52,908 bases of DNA from Entamoeba histolytica HM-1:IMSS (Eukaryota > Evosea > Mastigamoebida > Endamoebidae), in assembly GCF_000208925.1 (NCBI RefSeq), contig NW_001914930.1, positions 9,536 through 62,443 on the forward strand, in the 5' to 3' direction. The position numbers were made by a program, and so were the translations under genes. A model generated the notes under the pieces. The model saw only the letters and a program-made list of their open reading frames with translations, did no database searches and was not told the DNA's origin. Below, piece by piece: positions 19,709 to 29,127 of this stretch (positions are counted from its first letter, which is position 1; each line of letters begins with the position of its first letter).

Positions 19709-20683
19709 CTAAAAACATTCAATAAATGAATAAAGCATTACTGAAAGAATAATTAATAAAGCTCCAATGATTGACAAGACACCTGGATATTTGTTAAATA
19801 AAATCATATCATAAATTAATCCATAAATCGAAGATGAAAGATTTGAAATATTAAAAAATGCTGCAGATGTCATAAGAATAATAAAAGCTATTGATGCATA
19901 AATAATTACTTGAAGAAGTGGATAAGCTATTAATAATGTTAATTCAATTACTGAAATATTAAAATCAAAAGGAAAGAAAAATAAAAGGAGTAAAGTAGGA
20001 AGTGAAAGAAGAGGAGCATGAACAGATAAAATTATAATATAATTCATTGAAGAAAATGGAGAAATAATATTGACTGTTTTTTCTTGTAATGTATTTGCAA
20101 TAGCATATAAAATTGTTGAAATAAGACAAAGTAAATCACCTATTAATTCTGATGAACCATTTTGACCGTCAGCAATAGAAACTAGGATAAATCCAGATAA
20201 TGCGATTATTGCTGAAAATACTTGAATTAAATTAAATCTTCGTTTTAAAATAAAATATGAAAGAATCATAACAAATGGAATACCACAAACACTAATAAGT
20301 TGTGATGATAATATATTTGTATTTTGAATACCAATAACAAGACAAAATGTTGCACTTATATCACAGAATGTAATTCCAAGACAATAATACCATTTTACTG
20401 ATTTCAAAAATTCTACTATTGAGTTTGATCCATATTTTAAAGAAACTAATATTAATATAATTGGTAATGACCAATATACACTTATTGTTTGTATAATAGC
20501 TGTTCCACTAGAAGATTTTTGCCCTAAATAATTTGTCATTGCATAAGTTGATGCATTAATAATACTAATTGTTTGTCCAATCAAAAATCCTTTAACAACA
20601 TTCCATTTTCTTTTTGAAGTACTTTTATCATTAGTTATTTCTTCATCATTTAACTGAGGTTTTAAACAACCAAAGAGATTCAT
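19709..20683 (-). CDS. SLC35F1/F2-type transporter of the drug/metabolite (DMT) superfamily, 324 aa
   Basis: Ten predicted membrane helices lie in two repeats. A cytosolic N-terminus (1-28) precedes WNVVKGFLIGQTISIINAST. The central block GIQNTNILSSQLISVCGIPFV, followed by LSYFILKRRFNLIQ and AIIALSGFILVSIADG, is typical of the SLC35F/DUF914 family. There, 'S..Q.L...xxP...lS..xLkxry' closes the first repeat. The substrate of these transporters is poorly known; most DMT relatives move nucleotide sugars or metabolites across Golgi/ER or plasma membranes. It diverges from the Tem1-like GTPase gene, with 151 bases between start codons. Confidence 0.85.
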   Translation of the reverse strand: MNLFGCLKPQLNDEEITNDKSTSKRKWNVVKGFLIGQTISIINASTYAMTNYLGQKSSSGTAIIQTISVYWSLPIILILVSLKYGSNSIVEFLKSVKWYYCLGITFCDISATFCLVIGIQNTNILSSQLISVCGIPFVMILSYFILKRRFNLIQVFSAIIALSGFILVSIADGQNGSSELIGDLLCLISTILYAIANTLQEKTVNIISPFSSMNYIIILSVHAPLLSLPTLLLLFFFPFDFNISVIELTLLIAYPLLQVIIYASIAFIILMTSAAFFNISNLSSSIYGLIYDMILFNKYPGVLSIIGALLIILSVMLYSFIECF

Positions 20684-20799
20684 TAATTGAATAGAATTGA
20701 ATTTACAAAAGAAGTTAGTTAATTTTTACATTTCAATAATTTTTTAAGCAAAAAATCTTAAAGAAAATCTTAAAGAAAAAATACGTCTCAAAAACAAAA

Positions 20800-20810
20800 G
20801 AACTTTAAAA
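20800..20810 (+). promoter_or_regulatory. GAAC promoter element of the Tem1/Spg1-like gene
   Basis: GAACTTTAAAA lies 25-35 bases before the start codon at 20835. It is the Entamoeba GAAC motif joined to a TTTAAA box. Confidence 0.5.
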
Positions 20811-20834
20811 GTTATATTCTAATAATCATATTGG

Positions 20835-21404
20835 ATGTCACAAATTAAATTAAAAATTGCAATGGTAGGTGATGCAGGTGTTGGTAAAACATCACTTATG
20901 GTTAAGTATGTTGAAGGAAATTTTGATGAAGATTATATCCAAACATTAGGAGTTAATTGTATGGAAAAAACGATTTCATTAAAAGGAAAAGAGGTAACTT
21001 TCAGTGTATGGGATTTAGGAGGACAACGTGAATATATAACAATGCTTCCAATGGTTATGGATGGAGCTCGAGTTATCTTATTCTTTTTTGATTTAACTAG
21101 GGTTATGACATTAAATAACATAAAAGATTGGTACAAAGAAGCCCGTGCACATAACAATAGTGCAAGTTGTATTCTTGTTGGTACAAAATATGATTTATTT
21201 GCTGATCTTGACGCTACTGAAAAATCAAGAATAACTGCTACTGCACTTAAATATGCCCAAGCAATGAAAGCTTCTTGTGTCTTTTGTTCTTCTTCTCAAG
21301 GAATTAATATTCAAAATGTATTCAAAGTATCTTTGGCAAAGGTTTTTGGATTAACTTTGAATGTTCCTCAAACTACAGAAGGTGCTGTTCTAGTTGTGGA
21401 TTAA
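20835..21404 (+). CDS. Tem1/Spg1-family small GTPase, 189 aa
   Basis: G1 is GDAGVGKTS (12-20). The switch I region carries IQTLGVN, a signature of Spg1/Tem1 rather than Ras or Rab. G3 is WDLGGQRE (59-66) with Gln in the catalytic place, followed by MLPMV. G4 is GTKYD, which replaces NKxD as in Spg1, and G5 is CSSSQG. There is no C-terminal CaaX or Cys pair, also as in Spg1. Known role: the switch of the septation initiation/mitotic exit network, acting at spindle poles to start cytokinesis. In Entamoeba it probably links nuclear division to cytokinesis or cell motility. The identification is strong. Confidence 0.93.
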   Translation: MSQIKLKIAMVGDAGVGKTSLMVKYVEGNFDEDYIQTLGVNCMEKTISLKGKEVTFSVWDLGGQREYITMLPMVMDGARVILFFFDLTRVMTLNNIKDWYKEARAHNNSASCILVGTKYDLFADLDATEKSRITATALKYAQAMKASCVFCSSSQGINIQNVFKVSLAKVFGLTLNVPQTTEGAVLVVD

Positions 21405-21501
21405 TTTCAATTCTCCTTTCACTTTTTAATTAAAATTTTTTGTAAAAATTCTTTTAATTATTTTCTTTTTTCCTTAAAATTAGTATTTTTTTTTGTTAAA
21501 A

Positions 21502-21588
21502 AGTCGTCAGAGCCCCAGCGCTAATTGGAGCCAGCTCTGTTATCTCCATTAAGGTCAGAACAGGTCTGTGGTTTATCGTCACTCGACT
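21502..21588 (-). ncRNA. Compact G+C-rich structured element, candidate small RNA
   Basis: An 87-base patch far richer in G+C than its surroundings. It is closed by a short stem (21502-21506 with 21584-21588). Inside are a 6-bp stem CAGAGC/GCUCUG and a small CAGA/UCUG hairpin. Read on the minus strand, it ends in ...CGAC followed by five T, as expected for an RNA polymerase III terminator. Two 8-base motifs just inside the stem, CGTCAGAG and TTATCGTC, recur in the same order in the element at 42215-42295. No tRNA, 5S, snRNA or C/D-box signature fits. The strand call rests only on the T-run. Confidence 0.4.
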
Positions 21589-21776
21589 AATATTATAATT
21601 TTGAAACTGTTTCATTGTTGATATTGAATATCAAATAATTAATTGTGGATTTTTATTTTATTATATCATTGATAAAAATTATTAATTTTTAATATTTTTT
21701 ACTATTCATTTGTTTTAACCCTATTTCATATTCTATTTTTATAATTAAAAATAACACAATATAAAAATAAAAATTG

Positions 21777-22956
21777 TTATTTCATTAATAATTTGTAGAG
21801 ATTAGAAACTTCTTTGATAGTACTGAATTTGCCACAAAAATTAACTATACTTTGATAAACTGGTTCAGATAATTTTGGATTGACACGTACGTATGTTTCT
21901 AAATAATCTGTGACACAACGAATGTATCTTTTATTTGGTTCTTTTTCTTTAATTGAGAAATCAATAACTTTTTGAGTAAAAGAAGAAAAGACATTTGAAG
22001 ATTTTAGTAATAATTCCTTTACCGTACTAATAACATTTAGTTTAGGTTCTATAGAAGATAATGTGTCAACATATGCCTTTTCATTTTCACTATTTATGAC
22101 TTTCTTTAGTACTTCAATTGCAATATCTTTATTGTTCTCAATAAGACTTTCAATTTGTTGTGGAGCAAAGAATTTTGCAATATTTTCTTCTTCAAGAAGT
22201 TCCATAAGTTGGTCTTTGTCATCATCGTTAAGTCTTTCTGTCACAGCTCTTTTAAGAAGTGTTAGTGTTTCAGCAGATATTTGTGTTGGATCAAATAATG
22301 GGGAAAAATCAATTTCAGGAATAAGGAAAGTAAGTTCATCATGTCCTGGCATTAACAATAAAGGAGCGGGTGTGTTTTGGGGTGGAACAATTGGTCCAGG
22401 TAATGGAGTTTCAAAAATTTTAGCAATATCACGTTCTCTATTTGTTGAATCATCAGGATCACTGAATAAAGGTTGAACTGAAGGAATGTCATATGGAACA
22501 TTTTTTTGATATTCAGTTGTTAATGAATCTAAATCAAATGAAGTACTTGGGAGTTTATTATTAGCAAGAATTTCACTAATTGATTTCTATTGTTGTAAAT
22601 AAAAAAATATTATAAAATATAGTTTAGAAGAGGCAAACCTCAGATGGACAACAATTCACAAAAAGTGTTGCAATAAAATTTTTTTCAAAGCCATCAGCCT
22701 TTAAATATTCTTTACGTAATACCTTGAAGAAAGGGTTTGATGTTATTGGAGAGTGTTTTGATAACACATAACAAAGAGAAAGGGATTGTGGTTGACTTAA
22801 TACTTGTGAATCAAGTAATATTGATAATGAAGTTAATAACCCAAAAAGATCAGATCTAGAAACTAAATGAATAATTCCTCCATTTATTTGGTCTAATGGC
22901 TTACTACTATCATTGAGAATATTTAATGATTCAATAATATGTTGTGGTTGAGGCAT
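21777..22956 (-). CDS. CNOT11: CNOT11, CCR4-NOT complex subunit 11, one intron, 375 aa
   Basis: Exons 22956-22639 and 22586-21777. The 52-base intron starts GTTTGC and ends TAG. The C-terminal domain matches CNOT11/C2orf29, including LIENNKDIAIEVLKKVINS, which parallels human 'LVENNPLVAIEMLLKLMQS', and a final CGKFSTIKEVSNLYKLLM like 'CIEFSRIREAAGLFRLLK'. CNOT11 binds CNOT10 and docks on the N-terminus of CNOT1, and it antagonises GGNBP2. The complex removes poly(A) tails and represses translation. Start is the ATG at 22956, only 50 bases from the divergent PP4R3 start. Confidence 0.87.
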
Positions 22957-23006
22957 CAAGCGGGGTTTAACTGGCTAGATCTAGAACTTAAAATTAGAAA
23001 GAACGG
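22957..23006. promoter_or_regulatory. 50-base bidirectional promoter of CNOT11 and PP4R3
   Basis: Only 50 bases separate the two start codons. On the + strand GAACTTAAAA occurs at 22984-22993, with a second GAAC at 23001-23004. So the PP4R3 side has the usual element within 25 bases of its ATG. The CNOT11 side has no obvious GAAC on its own strand. Confidence 0.6.
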
Positions 23007-25718
23007 ATGAACCACCGTAAGACGATTGTAGGAAAGTCGTCAAATTTATCTTCATTAGAATGGAATGACAAACCACACATAGGAAGTGGATCAAATGAAA
23101 CATACAGCGTATTAAAAGGGATTAAATTTAATAGACCACCACCAGACCCAGTTTTGCCAGTAACAAAAATGGAAGAAATTCAACAAAAGGAAGAATCAAA
23201 GGCGTTTCGTTTAAGTGTTGAGAATCCCCAAAAGCAAATATCTATTGTTGCTAGTTGGTTCGATCAAAATCAACCAAATGGGTTGTTAGATATATGTTCT
23301 GGAATAATACAATATAATGAAGATTCTATGGTGTCGATCATAGTTACTATTAAAGATTTTCTTAGGAATGCAACTTATAGTTTTTCATTTAATTCTAATT
23401 CCATTATGCAAGAAAGTTTAAACGAAGGCTATATTAAAATTTCTAATGTCAGTTATAGTCCTAATATACCTTATTTACAAAATCATCAAGAACTTGTTTT
23501 ATGTAGTTCTGAGAATGCACAATTCCAATTATTTGTTTCTAAACTTCGATCATTTTCACGTATTGCAGAAGATGAAACGAATCAGACAAGTGAGTTAAGT
23601 ACTTTAAGATCAAATGTAACAGATCCTGAAGGATATACGTATAATTTCTCTCAACCAACAGAAGAGCTTTTTGAAAATCTTAGAGGATTTGCTGTTATGG
23701 CAATTGATAATCATCCCATTACACAACAATTTCTTTCTTTATTTGATCAGAATAACACATTATTTAAATGTACATATAAAGAATATTTGAGACTTTTGAG
23801 TATTGATGTATCAATTGAGAGATATATTAGTGATAGACAAACTTTAAAAAAAATTAAAGAAAACGTTAGATTATTCAAAAAAAAAATTAATACTGAACAA
23901 GTTGGTCAAACGAAAAGAGATAATGAAGAATCTAAAATGTATGAACAACTTAAACAAAATGGAGATGAATGTAGAAGATATGTTGAAGCTTTTCTTGAAA
24001 AAAAACAAAGAATTCAAACAATATTAGATATTTATAGAGCGTGTTTTTCTATTAGTAATGAATGTGTGTATGACCATCTACTCAAAGAAGAAACCTTATA
24101 TGAATTATTTGACATTTACCAAAGAGATCCTAATTTTGAACAACAAATTAATTTCTGGGAAGATAGTGAAAAAGTACAAATTAGACAAATTATTCTTTAT
24201 CCTCCAGCTGTTATTAAAAAATTAAAATATATAGTTAAACTTAATTATTTAAGAGATGTTGTTGTTGCAAGATTCTTAGATGAAGCTTCTTCAAGATATT
24301 TTACTTGGTATATTAATAATACTCGACTCAGTGTTGTAAAATTAATGAAAGATAATTATTCTTTTATGAACGATATTAAACAAGCTTTTGAAGATGGAAA
24401 TTCAGAAATAAAAAGTCAAGTATTATCATTCTTTTCTTCAATATTAAAAATTTATAGTGGTTCTGGAAATTCTTCTTTAGAAAATACTAAATTAACGTTT
24501 GATGAAATTAAAAGGATGAATATATTTTCTGTTACAATTCAAGGATATTCTAATTCTAACTATCTCATAAGATCTAAATCAGTAGATTTATTAACTGATA
24601 TGTTCATGATGGATTCTTTTGAATGTACTCGTGCTATATATTCATGTATTTCAATTAATGGAGAAGATGTAATTCCTATTGTTGTTATTTGTAGTCAATT
24701 TGTCAAGGAAGACCATCGTTCATTAATAATGAGTATGTCTCATCATATTATTTATTTTTTAAGATGTGACTCGACTGATTTTTCAATAGAAGAAAAAAGA
24801 ATTAATTATTCATTAATTTATGGACAGTTAGTACCAATATTAGCTAGTCCATTACAATTCTTTCCATCAGTTGTAACACCTAAACTAAGAGAACGAGTAA
24901 AAAAAGAAAGAGGAATCAATAATTTTGATTCTTTAGTAACTCAATTATTTGAAGTCATTGGATATTTATTTATTTATCATTCTGAATATTGTGAAATGTA
25001 CTTTGAAACAGAAAGTAAGTTTATTCAAGTTGTGAAGGCTTGGATAAACTGTTCTAATGAAGTATTAGAAACAGCAATTCTTCATTGTTTAAAGAAAATA
25101 CTTGAAAAGGAGAGTGGAGTATCTGATATATCGATAATAAGAAATCAAATAGTTCCAATCATTGTGCGTAAATATGTTTGTAGTTCAAATGCTGGAATTA
25201 TATCATCACTTATTTCTAGTATCTTTGAATTACTAGTTAGTGAAGAAGGAAATGCAGAAATTATTGACGATGCACAAAATTATCTTCAAGGGTTAAGACT
25301 TGAAACATCTCCTGAATTATTTGATTCAAATAGAGCAAATGAAGTGTTTAAAATATTTTCTCAATATCTTAAAACACATACATTAACAAAAATGAGTGTC
25401 TGTTCTGTGGGGCCTATTCTTAGGTCGTCTTTTGTAAAGAAATTTTCTCTTGCTGCTCAAAAAAGAAGAATGTCTGAATTATCTGATGAAGAAGTTGGTG
25501 GAAAGAGAAAAGGAGATAATATAAGTCCTAATTATGATACTCATGTATCAGCATTTGATACAACTGCAACAAATAACCCAATTAAAAAAGAAAAAAATGT
25601 CAATCACTCTACTTCAGGTATTACAGATACATCTTTACAAAGACAAGTTAGTGATGATACACCAGATAAACAAATTCGATATATGGTTTTCTCTAGAAGA
25701 AAAAGCACATTTTCTTAG
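23007..25718 (+). CDS. PP4R3/SMEK/Psy2, regulatory subunit 3 of protein phosphatase 4 (903 aa)
   Basis: The N-terminal 220 residues form a probable EVH1/PH-like domain, in the place where PP4R3 binds FxxP-type substrates. The 'SMK-1' helical repeat region follows, around residues 340-470 (LLKEETLYELFDIYQ, INFWEDSEKVQIRQIIL, YIVKLNYLRDVVVARFLDE). In this family it reads '...FkevIpi.d..l..kIhqtyRlqYlkDvvL'. ARM/HEAT-like repeats continue to about 790. A Lys/Ser-rich disordered tail (MSELSDEEVGGKRKGDN) closes the protein. Length matches human SMEK1 (820-833 aa). Known role: targets PP4c to DNA-damage, cell-cycle and signalling substrates. Confidence is moderate to high because the sequence is divergent. 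Confidence 0.8.
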   Translation: MNHRKTIVGKSSNLSSLEWNDKPHIGSGSNETYSVLKGIKFNRPPPDPVLPVTKMEEIQQKEESKAFRLSVENPQKQISIVASWFDQNQPNGLLDICSGIIQYNEDSMVSIIVTIKDFLRNATYSFSFNSNSIMQESLNEGYIKISNVSYSPNIPYLQNHQELVLCSSENAQFQLFVSKLRSFSRIAEDETNQTSELSTLRSNVTDPEGYTYNFSQPTEELFENLRGFAVMAIDNHPITQQFLSLFDQNNTLFKCTYKEYLRLLSIDVSIERYISDRQTLKKIKENVRLFKKKINTEQVGQTKRDNEESKMYEQLKQNGDECRRYVEAFLEKKQRIQTILDIYRACFSISNECVYDHLLKEETLYELFDIYQRDPNFEQQINFWEDSEKVQIRQIILYPPAVIKKLKYIVKLNYLRDVVVARFLDEASSRYFTWYINNTRLSVVKLMKDNYSFMNDIKQAFEDGNSEIKSQVLSFFSSILKIYSGSGNSSLENTKLTFDEIKRMNIFSVTIQGYSNSNYLIRSKSVDLLTDMFMMDSFECTRAIYSCISINGEDVIPIVVICSQFVKEDHRSLIMSMSHHIIYFLRCDSTDFSIEEKRINYSLIYGQLVPILASPLQFFPSVVTPKLRERVKKERGINNFDSLVTQLFEVIGYLFIYHSEYCEMYFETESKFIQVVKAWINCSNEVLETAILHCLKKILEKESGVSDISIIRNQIVPIIVRKYVCSSNAGIISSLISSIFELLVSEEGNAEIIDDAQNYLQGLRLETSPELFDSNRANEVFKIFSQYLKTHTLTKMSVCSVGPILRSSFVKKFSLAAQKRRMSELSDEEVGGKRKGDNISPNYDTHVSAFDTTATNNPIKKEKNVNHSTSGITDTSLQRQVSDDTPDKQIRYMVFSRRKSTFS

Positions 25719-25922
25719 TATTGTAACTTTGGTTGATTATAAAGATTTTTTTCAATTCTTTTCTTTAACAAAAAAATATTTTTCAAACTAATTGAGACGT
25801 TGACAAATTAATTAATTGTTGTTCAATAAAAAAGTTTGTCTTTTTTTTAATGAATTACTTTGTGAAAAAACGAAAAATACTAAGAACTAAAAAGACTATA
25901 TTTGTATATATTAATTACTTCA

Positions 25923-26804
25923 ATGAGCCATCTATCCATTGAGGAATTAACTACATTAATTCCATTTCTTGAAGATATTTTTACTGCAAAGAATTATTAT
26001 ATGGTTAGTAAAAAAACTCAACAATCATTTGATTTACATGACAATAATGTGGGATATATATTAACAGTTCAAATACCAGAAGAAATTAAAGCTCAATTAA
26101 ATGAAGAAAGTGAAGAAAATGAAGAAGTGATAGAAAAAAGATTTACTCAAGAATTATCATTATTTAAGAATAGAAAAATAACATTACTTCCAAAAACAAC
26201 AATGCAATTATTACCAACAGTTATAACACCTATTATTCTTCCTCCTGTTACAGCAAAAGTAATAAATTTTTTTATTAAAAATAATATGATAAAACCAATA
26301 AAAAGAGTAACTATTAAATATGTTTTAACTTGTGTTGAAGATAGAAATCAAATAATTTCATTAGATCCATTTAAAGAATTTGATTATTTACATTTGATAA
26401 TATATGATATATACAGAGTAGAATTACATAAAATAATTAGTAAACAATTAAAAATTAAAACTTTAATAATTACATTTAAAATGGCTGCTGATATTGAACC
26501 AACAATATTTAATTCATTTAATGAATTTCATATTGATAAAATGATAATTATTTGTAAAAGAAAAGAAGAAATTGATCAATTAAATTTAATAAAAAGTATT
26601 AAATCAAATCCAAAAATTCAAATTTGTTGTAGATTTTGGTACAAAACAATTGACCCAAAAATGGTTATTGTGTGGAAACCAAATCTTCTTTATATGACTG
26701 AAGATGGTGTTCTTGAAGCTGAAATACTTACTAAATATTCTCCTTGGAATATTAAATTTGTTGAATTACCACCAGAGGAAAATGAAAATGATTTTCAAAA
26801 CTAA
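25923..26804 (+). CDS. Unknown Entamoeba-type protein, 293 aa
   Basis: Start is the ATG at 25923; an upstream TTG would add a few residues but is not a eukaryotic start. The protein is mixed alpha/beta, Ile/Lys-rich and has no signal peptide or membrane span. An N-terminal helical block (EELTTLIPFLEDIFTAKNYY...VSKKTQQS) resembles the 50-residue N-terminal module that precedes LRRs in Entamoeba BspA-like proteins, but no LRRs follow. A GAACTAAAAAG element lies at 25884-25894. I cannot assign a function. Confidence 0.7.
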   Translation: MSHLSIEELTTLIPFLEDIFTAKNYYMVSKKTQQSFDLHDNNVGYILTVQIPEEIKAQLNEESEENEEVIEKRFTQELSLFKNRKITLLPKTTMQLLPTVITPIILPPVTAKVINFFIKNNMIKPIKRVTIKYVLTCVEDRNQIISLDPFKEFDYLHLIIYDIYRVELHKIISKQLKIKTLIITFKMAADIEPTIFNSFNEFHIDKMIIICKRKEEIDQLNLIKSIKSNPKIQICCRFWYKTIDPKMVIVWKPNLLYMTEDGVLEAEILTKYSPWNIKFVELPPEENENDFQN

Positions 26805-27718
26805 ATGAACTCATTTATTTTTAGATTTTATCTTTTTTATTAAAATCTTTTAATGTAATTTTAATATTCTTCGTTTTTAATATTTCAATAAATAATTGAA
26901 TTTATAAAATACAATAATTCGTTAGAAAAATAATAGTTAATATCTGATTGAATAGAGAAATTATTTAATATAATATAATGTTATTTCTTTCCTTATTTAT
27001 TTCTTTTTTAGAAGAATAATAATAATAAATTACTTCAAAAATTTGTGTATTTTGTATTGAATTGAATTGAAATAAGTCTTTTAATTATCTGGTGAATTGT
27101 TTTTATTATTTTTTTGTTATTAAATGAATTGGTAAATATATTCTTTTATTCTCCAAGCTTCTAATTTCAAAATAGATAAGAAGTAAAGTAACACTTTAAT
27201 GTAACACAAAAATCTAACAAATAAAATGTTTAAAAAGAGTGATAGTTTTTAGTAGACATCAAAGTTATAAATATGTTTTAAACATTACAATGATAAAAAA
27301 TTACAAAACAACTAATATTATAAAAAAAGCTTTTTAAGAATTTAATATAATAAATTTTATTTTGTTTGTAATTCTTTTATAAAGAATCTTACAAATGTAT
27401 TTTAGATTATTTTAAATTTCAGTTACTTTCTTAAAAATGAATAAGAATATTCATAAACATTCTGTTAATTCGGTTAAATTATTCAGAAAAAAATATAAAA
27501 GATATTTGTTATTATTTTTTGTTATTTTTGGTTTGAATTAGAACTATAAAATATAATAAAATAGTATTTAAAATATTTATATATTCTAAATTGATATTTC
27601 TTGAATAAAATATTATTAAAATAACCTTTAATATCTTGATAATTTTAGTAAATTCAAACTGCTTTTTACAATTTTAAACAAATAAAAATGAAAACTGAAA
27701 ATAAAGTTCTTTAAAAAT
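26805..27718. other. Intergenic, A+T-rich
   Basis: A 914-base spacer between co-directional genes, consisting of A+T-rich sequence with many short direct ATAAT/TTTAT repeats. I found no reading frame, no compact hairpin and no G+C-rich patch. A GTTCTTTAAAAAT string directly before the BspA gene may serve as its core promoter. Confidence 0.55.
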
Positions 27719-29011
27719 ATGGAAACAACTCATCCACAATTCATTGATGATGAATGTTCAGACGATGAAAGTATTAAACAAAAAGAAAGTCATTTTGGAA
27801 TAAATGAATTGGTTGCAATCTCTCGTTATTTTCAAAGTGAGGAAGATTTTATTAAATTTATTCAAATACGTTCGTCATATCAAGAAGTATTAGAATCATT
27901 CATATTTAATCCTATCTCATCAACAAGATTGTTTCCTAATATTCAAATTCAATTTTTGTATTCAAATAAAGATAAATTACTTCCAGATATTCATTATTTT
28001 GTTTTTTGTTATGAGTTACCTTATTCTACTGCTATACGACTAAAAGAAAAATTGGTTACTTGTACTAATGTAATTTACACATATGATGATGTAGATCAAT
28101 ATGGGGAAGAAATACCAAGAGATTTATCAATTAAAAAAGTAGATGAATCTTGTTATGAAAATAATGAATTACTAACAGAATTAATTCTACCACAGACTGT
28201 AAATACTCTTGGTAATTGTTGTTGTATTGAATGTACAAATTTGGAACGTGTGATATTATCAACCTCTTTAACGTCTATAGGAGATAATTGTTTCAGTGGA
28301 TGTAAATATCTTCATACAATTTATTTTCCAACAGGATTACAAAAGATTGGGGATGACTGTTTTAATGGATGTAAATCTCTGGAACAAGTTAAATTACCAT
28401 CTACATTAAAATCAATAGGAGATGGTTGTTTTAGTGAGTGTAAGCATTTAACAAGTTTATATCTCCCCAATTCACTAACATTTTTAGGAGGAGGTTGTTT
28501 TGAATCTTGTACAAGTTTACAAGAAATCAAATTATCTACTCAAATTACTTCAATACCAAATGATTGTTTTAGTAGTTGTTCCATGTTATCATCCATTCGT
28601 ATACCAAGCACAGTCACTAAAATTGGAGATAGTAGTTTTGAAGAGTGCCTTTCGTTATCTTCAATTCAATTTGATTCCGTAGCATCAATTGGGATAAGTG
28701 CCTTTAAAAATTGTATTCATTTAAATTCAATTCAATTACCAACTACATTAACATTAATAAACAATGAATGTTTCTATGGATGCATTCAATTAATGAGTAT
28801 CAATATTCCCTCTGGTATATTAGTTCTTCCAAAGTACTGTTTTTCTGAATGCTCTTCTTTAACAAAAGTAGAATGTCCTAATGAGCTGCGATACATTGGC
28901 GATTATTGTTTTGAGGATTGTCCTTCATTGAAGGAAATGAATCTTCCTTATGACATATGTACATTAGGTGCGGGTTGTTTCACAGGGTGTGATCAACTTC
29001 ATATTAATTGA
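27719..29011 (+). CDS. BspA-type leucine-rich repeat protein (LRR_5), 430 aa
   Basis: The N-terminal 125 residues form an Entamoeba-specific helical module. About twelve Treponema-type LRRs of 22-24 residues follow, from 145 to the end. Their consensus is 'LpxsLxxIGxxCFxxCxxLxxIxL' (for example SIGDNCFSGCKYLHTIYFP and IGDDCFNGCKSLEQVKLP). Entamoeba genomes hold a large family of such proteins, some displayed at the surface. This copy has no signal peptide and, unlike many relatives, no C-terminal CaaX box: it ends DQLHIN. It is therefore probably cytosolic or exported by another route. Confidence 0.9.
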   Translation: METTHPQFIDDECSDDESIKQKESHFGINELVAISRYFQSEEDFIKFIQIRSSYQEVLESFIFNPISSTRLFPNIQIQFLYSNKDKLLPDIHYFVFCYELPYSTAIRLKEKLVTCTNVIYTYDDVDQYGEEIPRDLSIKKVDESCYENNELLTELILPQTVNTLGNCCCIECTNLERVILSTSLTSIGDNCFSGCKYLHTIYFPTGLQKIGDDCFNGCKSLEQVKLPSTLKSIGDGCFSECKHLTSLYLPNSLTFLGGGCFESCTSLQEIKLSTQITSIPNDCFSSCSMLSSIRIPSTVTKIGDSSFEECLSLSSIQFDSVASIGISAFKNCIHLNSIQLPTTLTLINNECFYGCIQLMSINIPSGILVLPKYCFSECSSLTKVECPNELRYIGDYCFEDCPSLKEMNLPYDICTLGAGCFTGCDQLHIN

Positions 29012-29127
29012 TTAAAAATTATGAGATTCAATCTTTTGAAGATCAAACGTCAAAACAATTTTTAACAAAAAAGAAGTTTCTAAAGAGAAAAAAGAGAAAG
29101 TAACTTCAAAAGGATAAACAGATAATA

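Noticed and set aside
25902..25922. Upstream TTG start for the 293-aa unknown gene
   Set aside because: Non-ATG starts are not expected; the ATG at 25923 follows the GAAC element at normal distance. The same reasoning moved the starts at 11221, 22956 and 30196.
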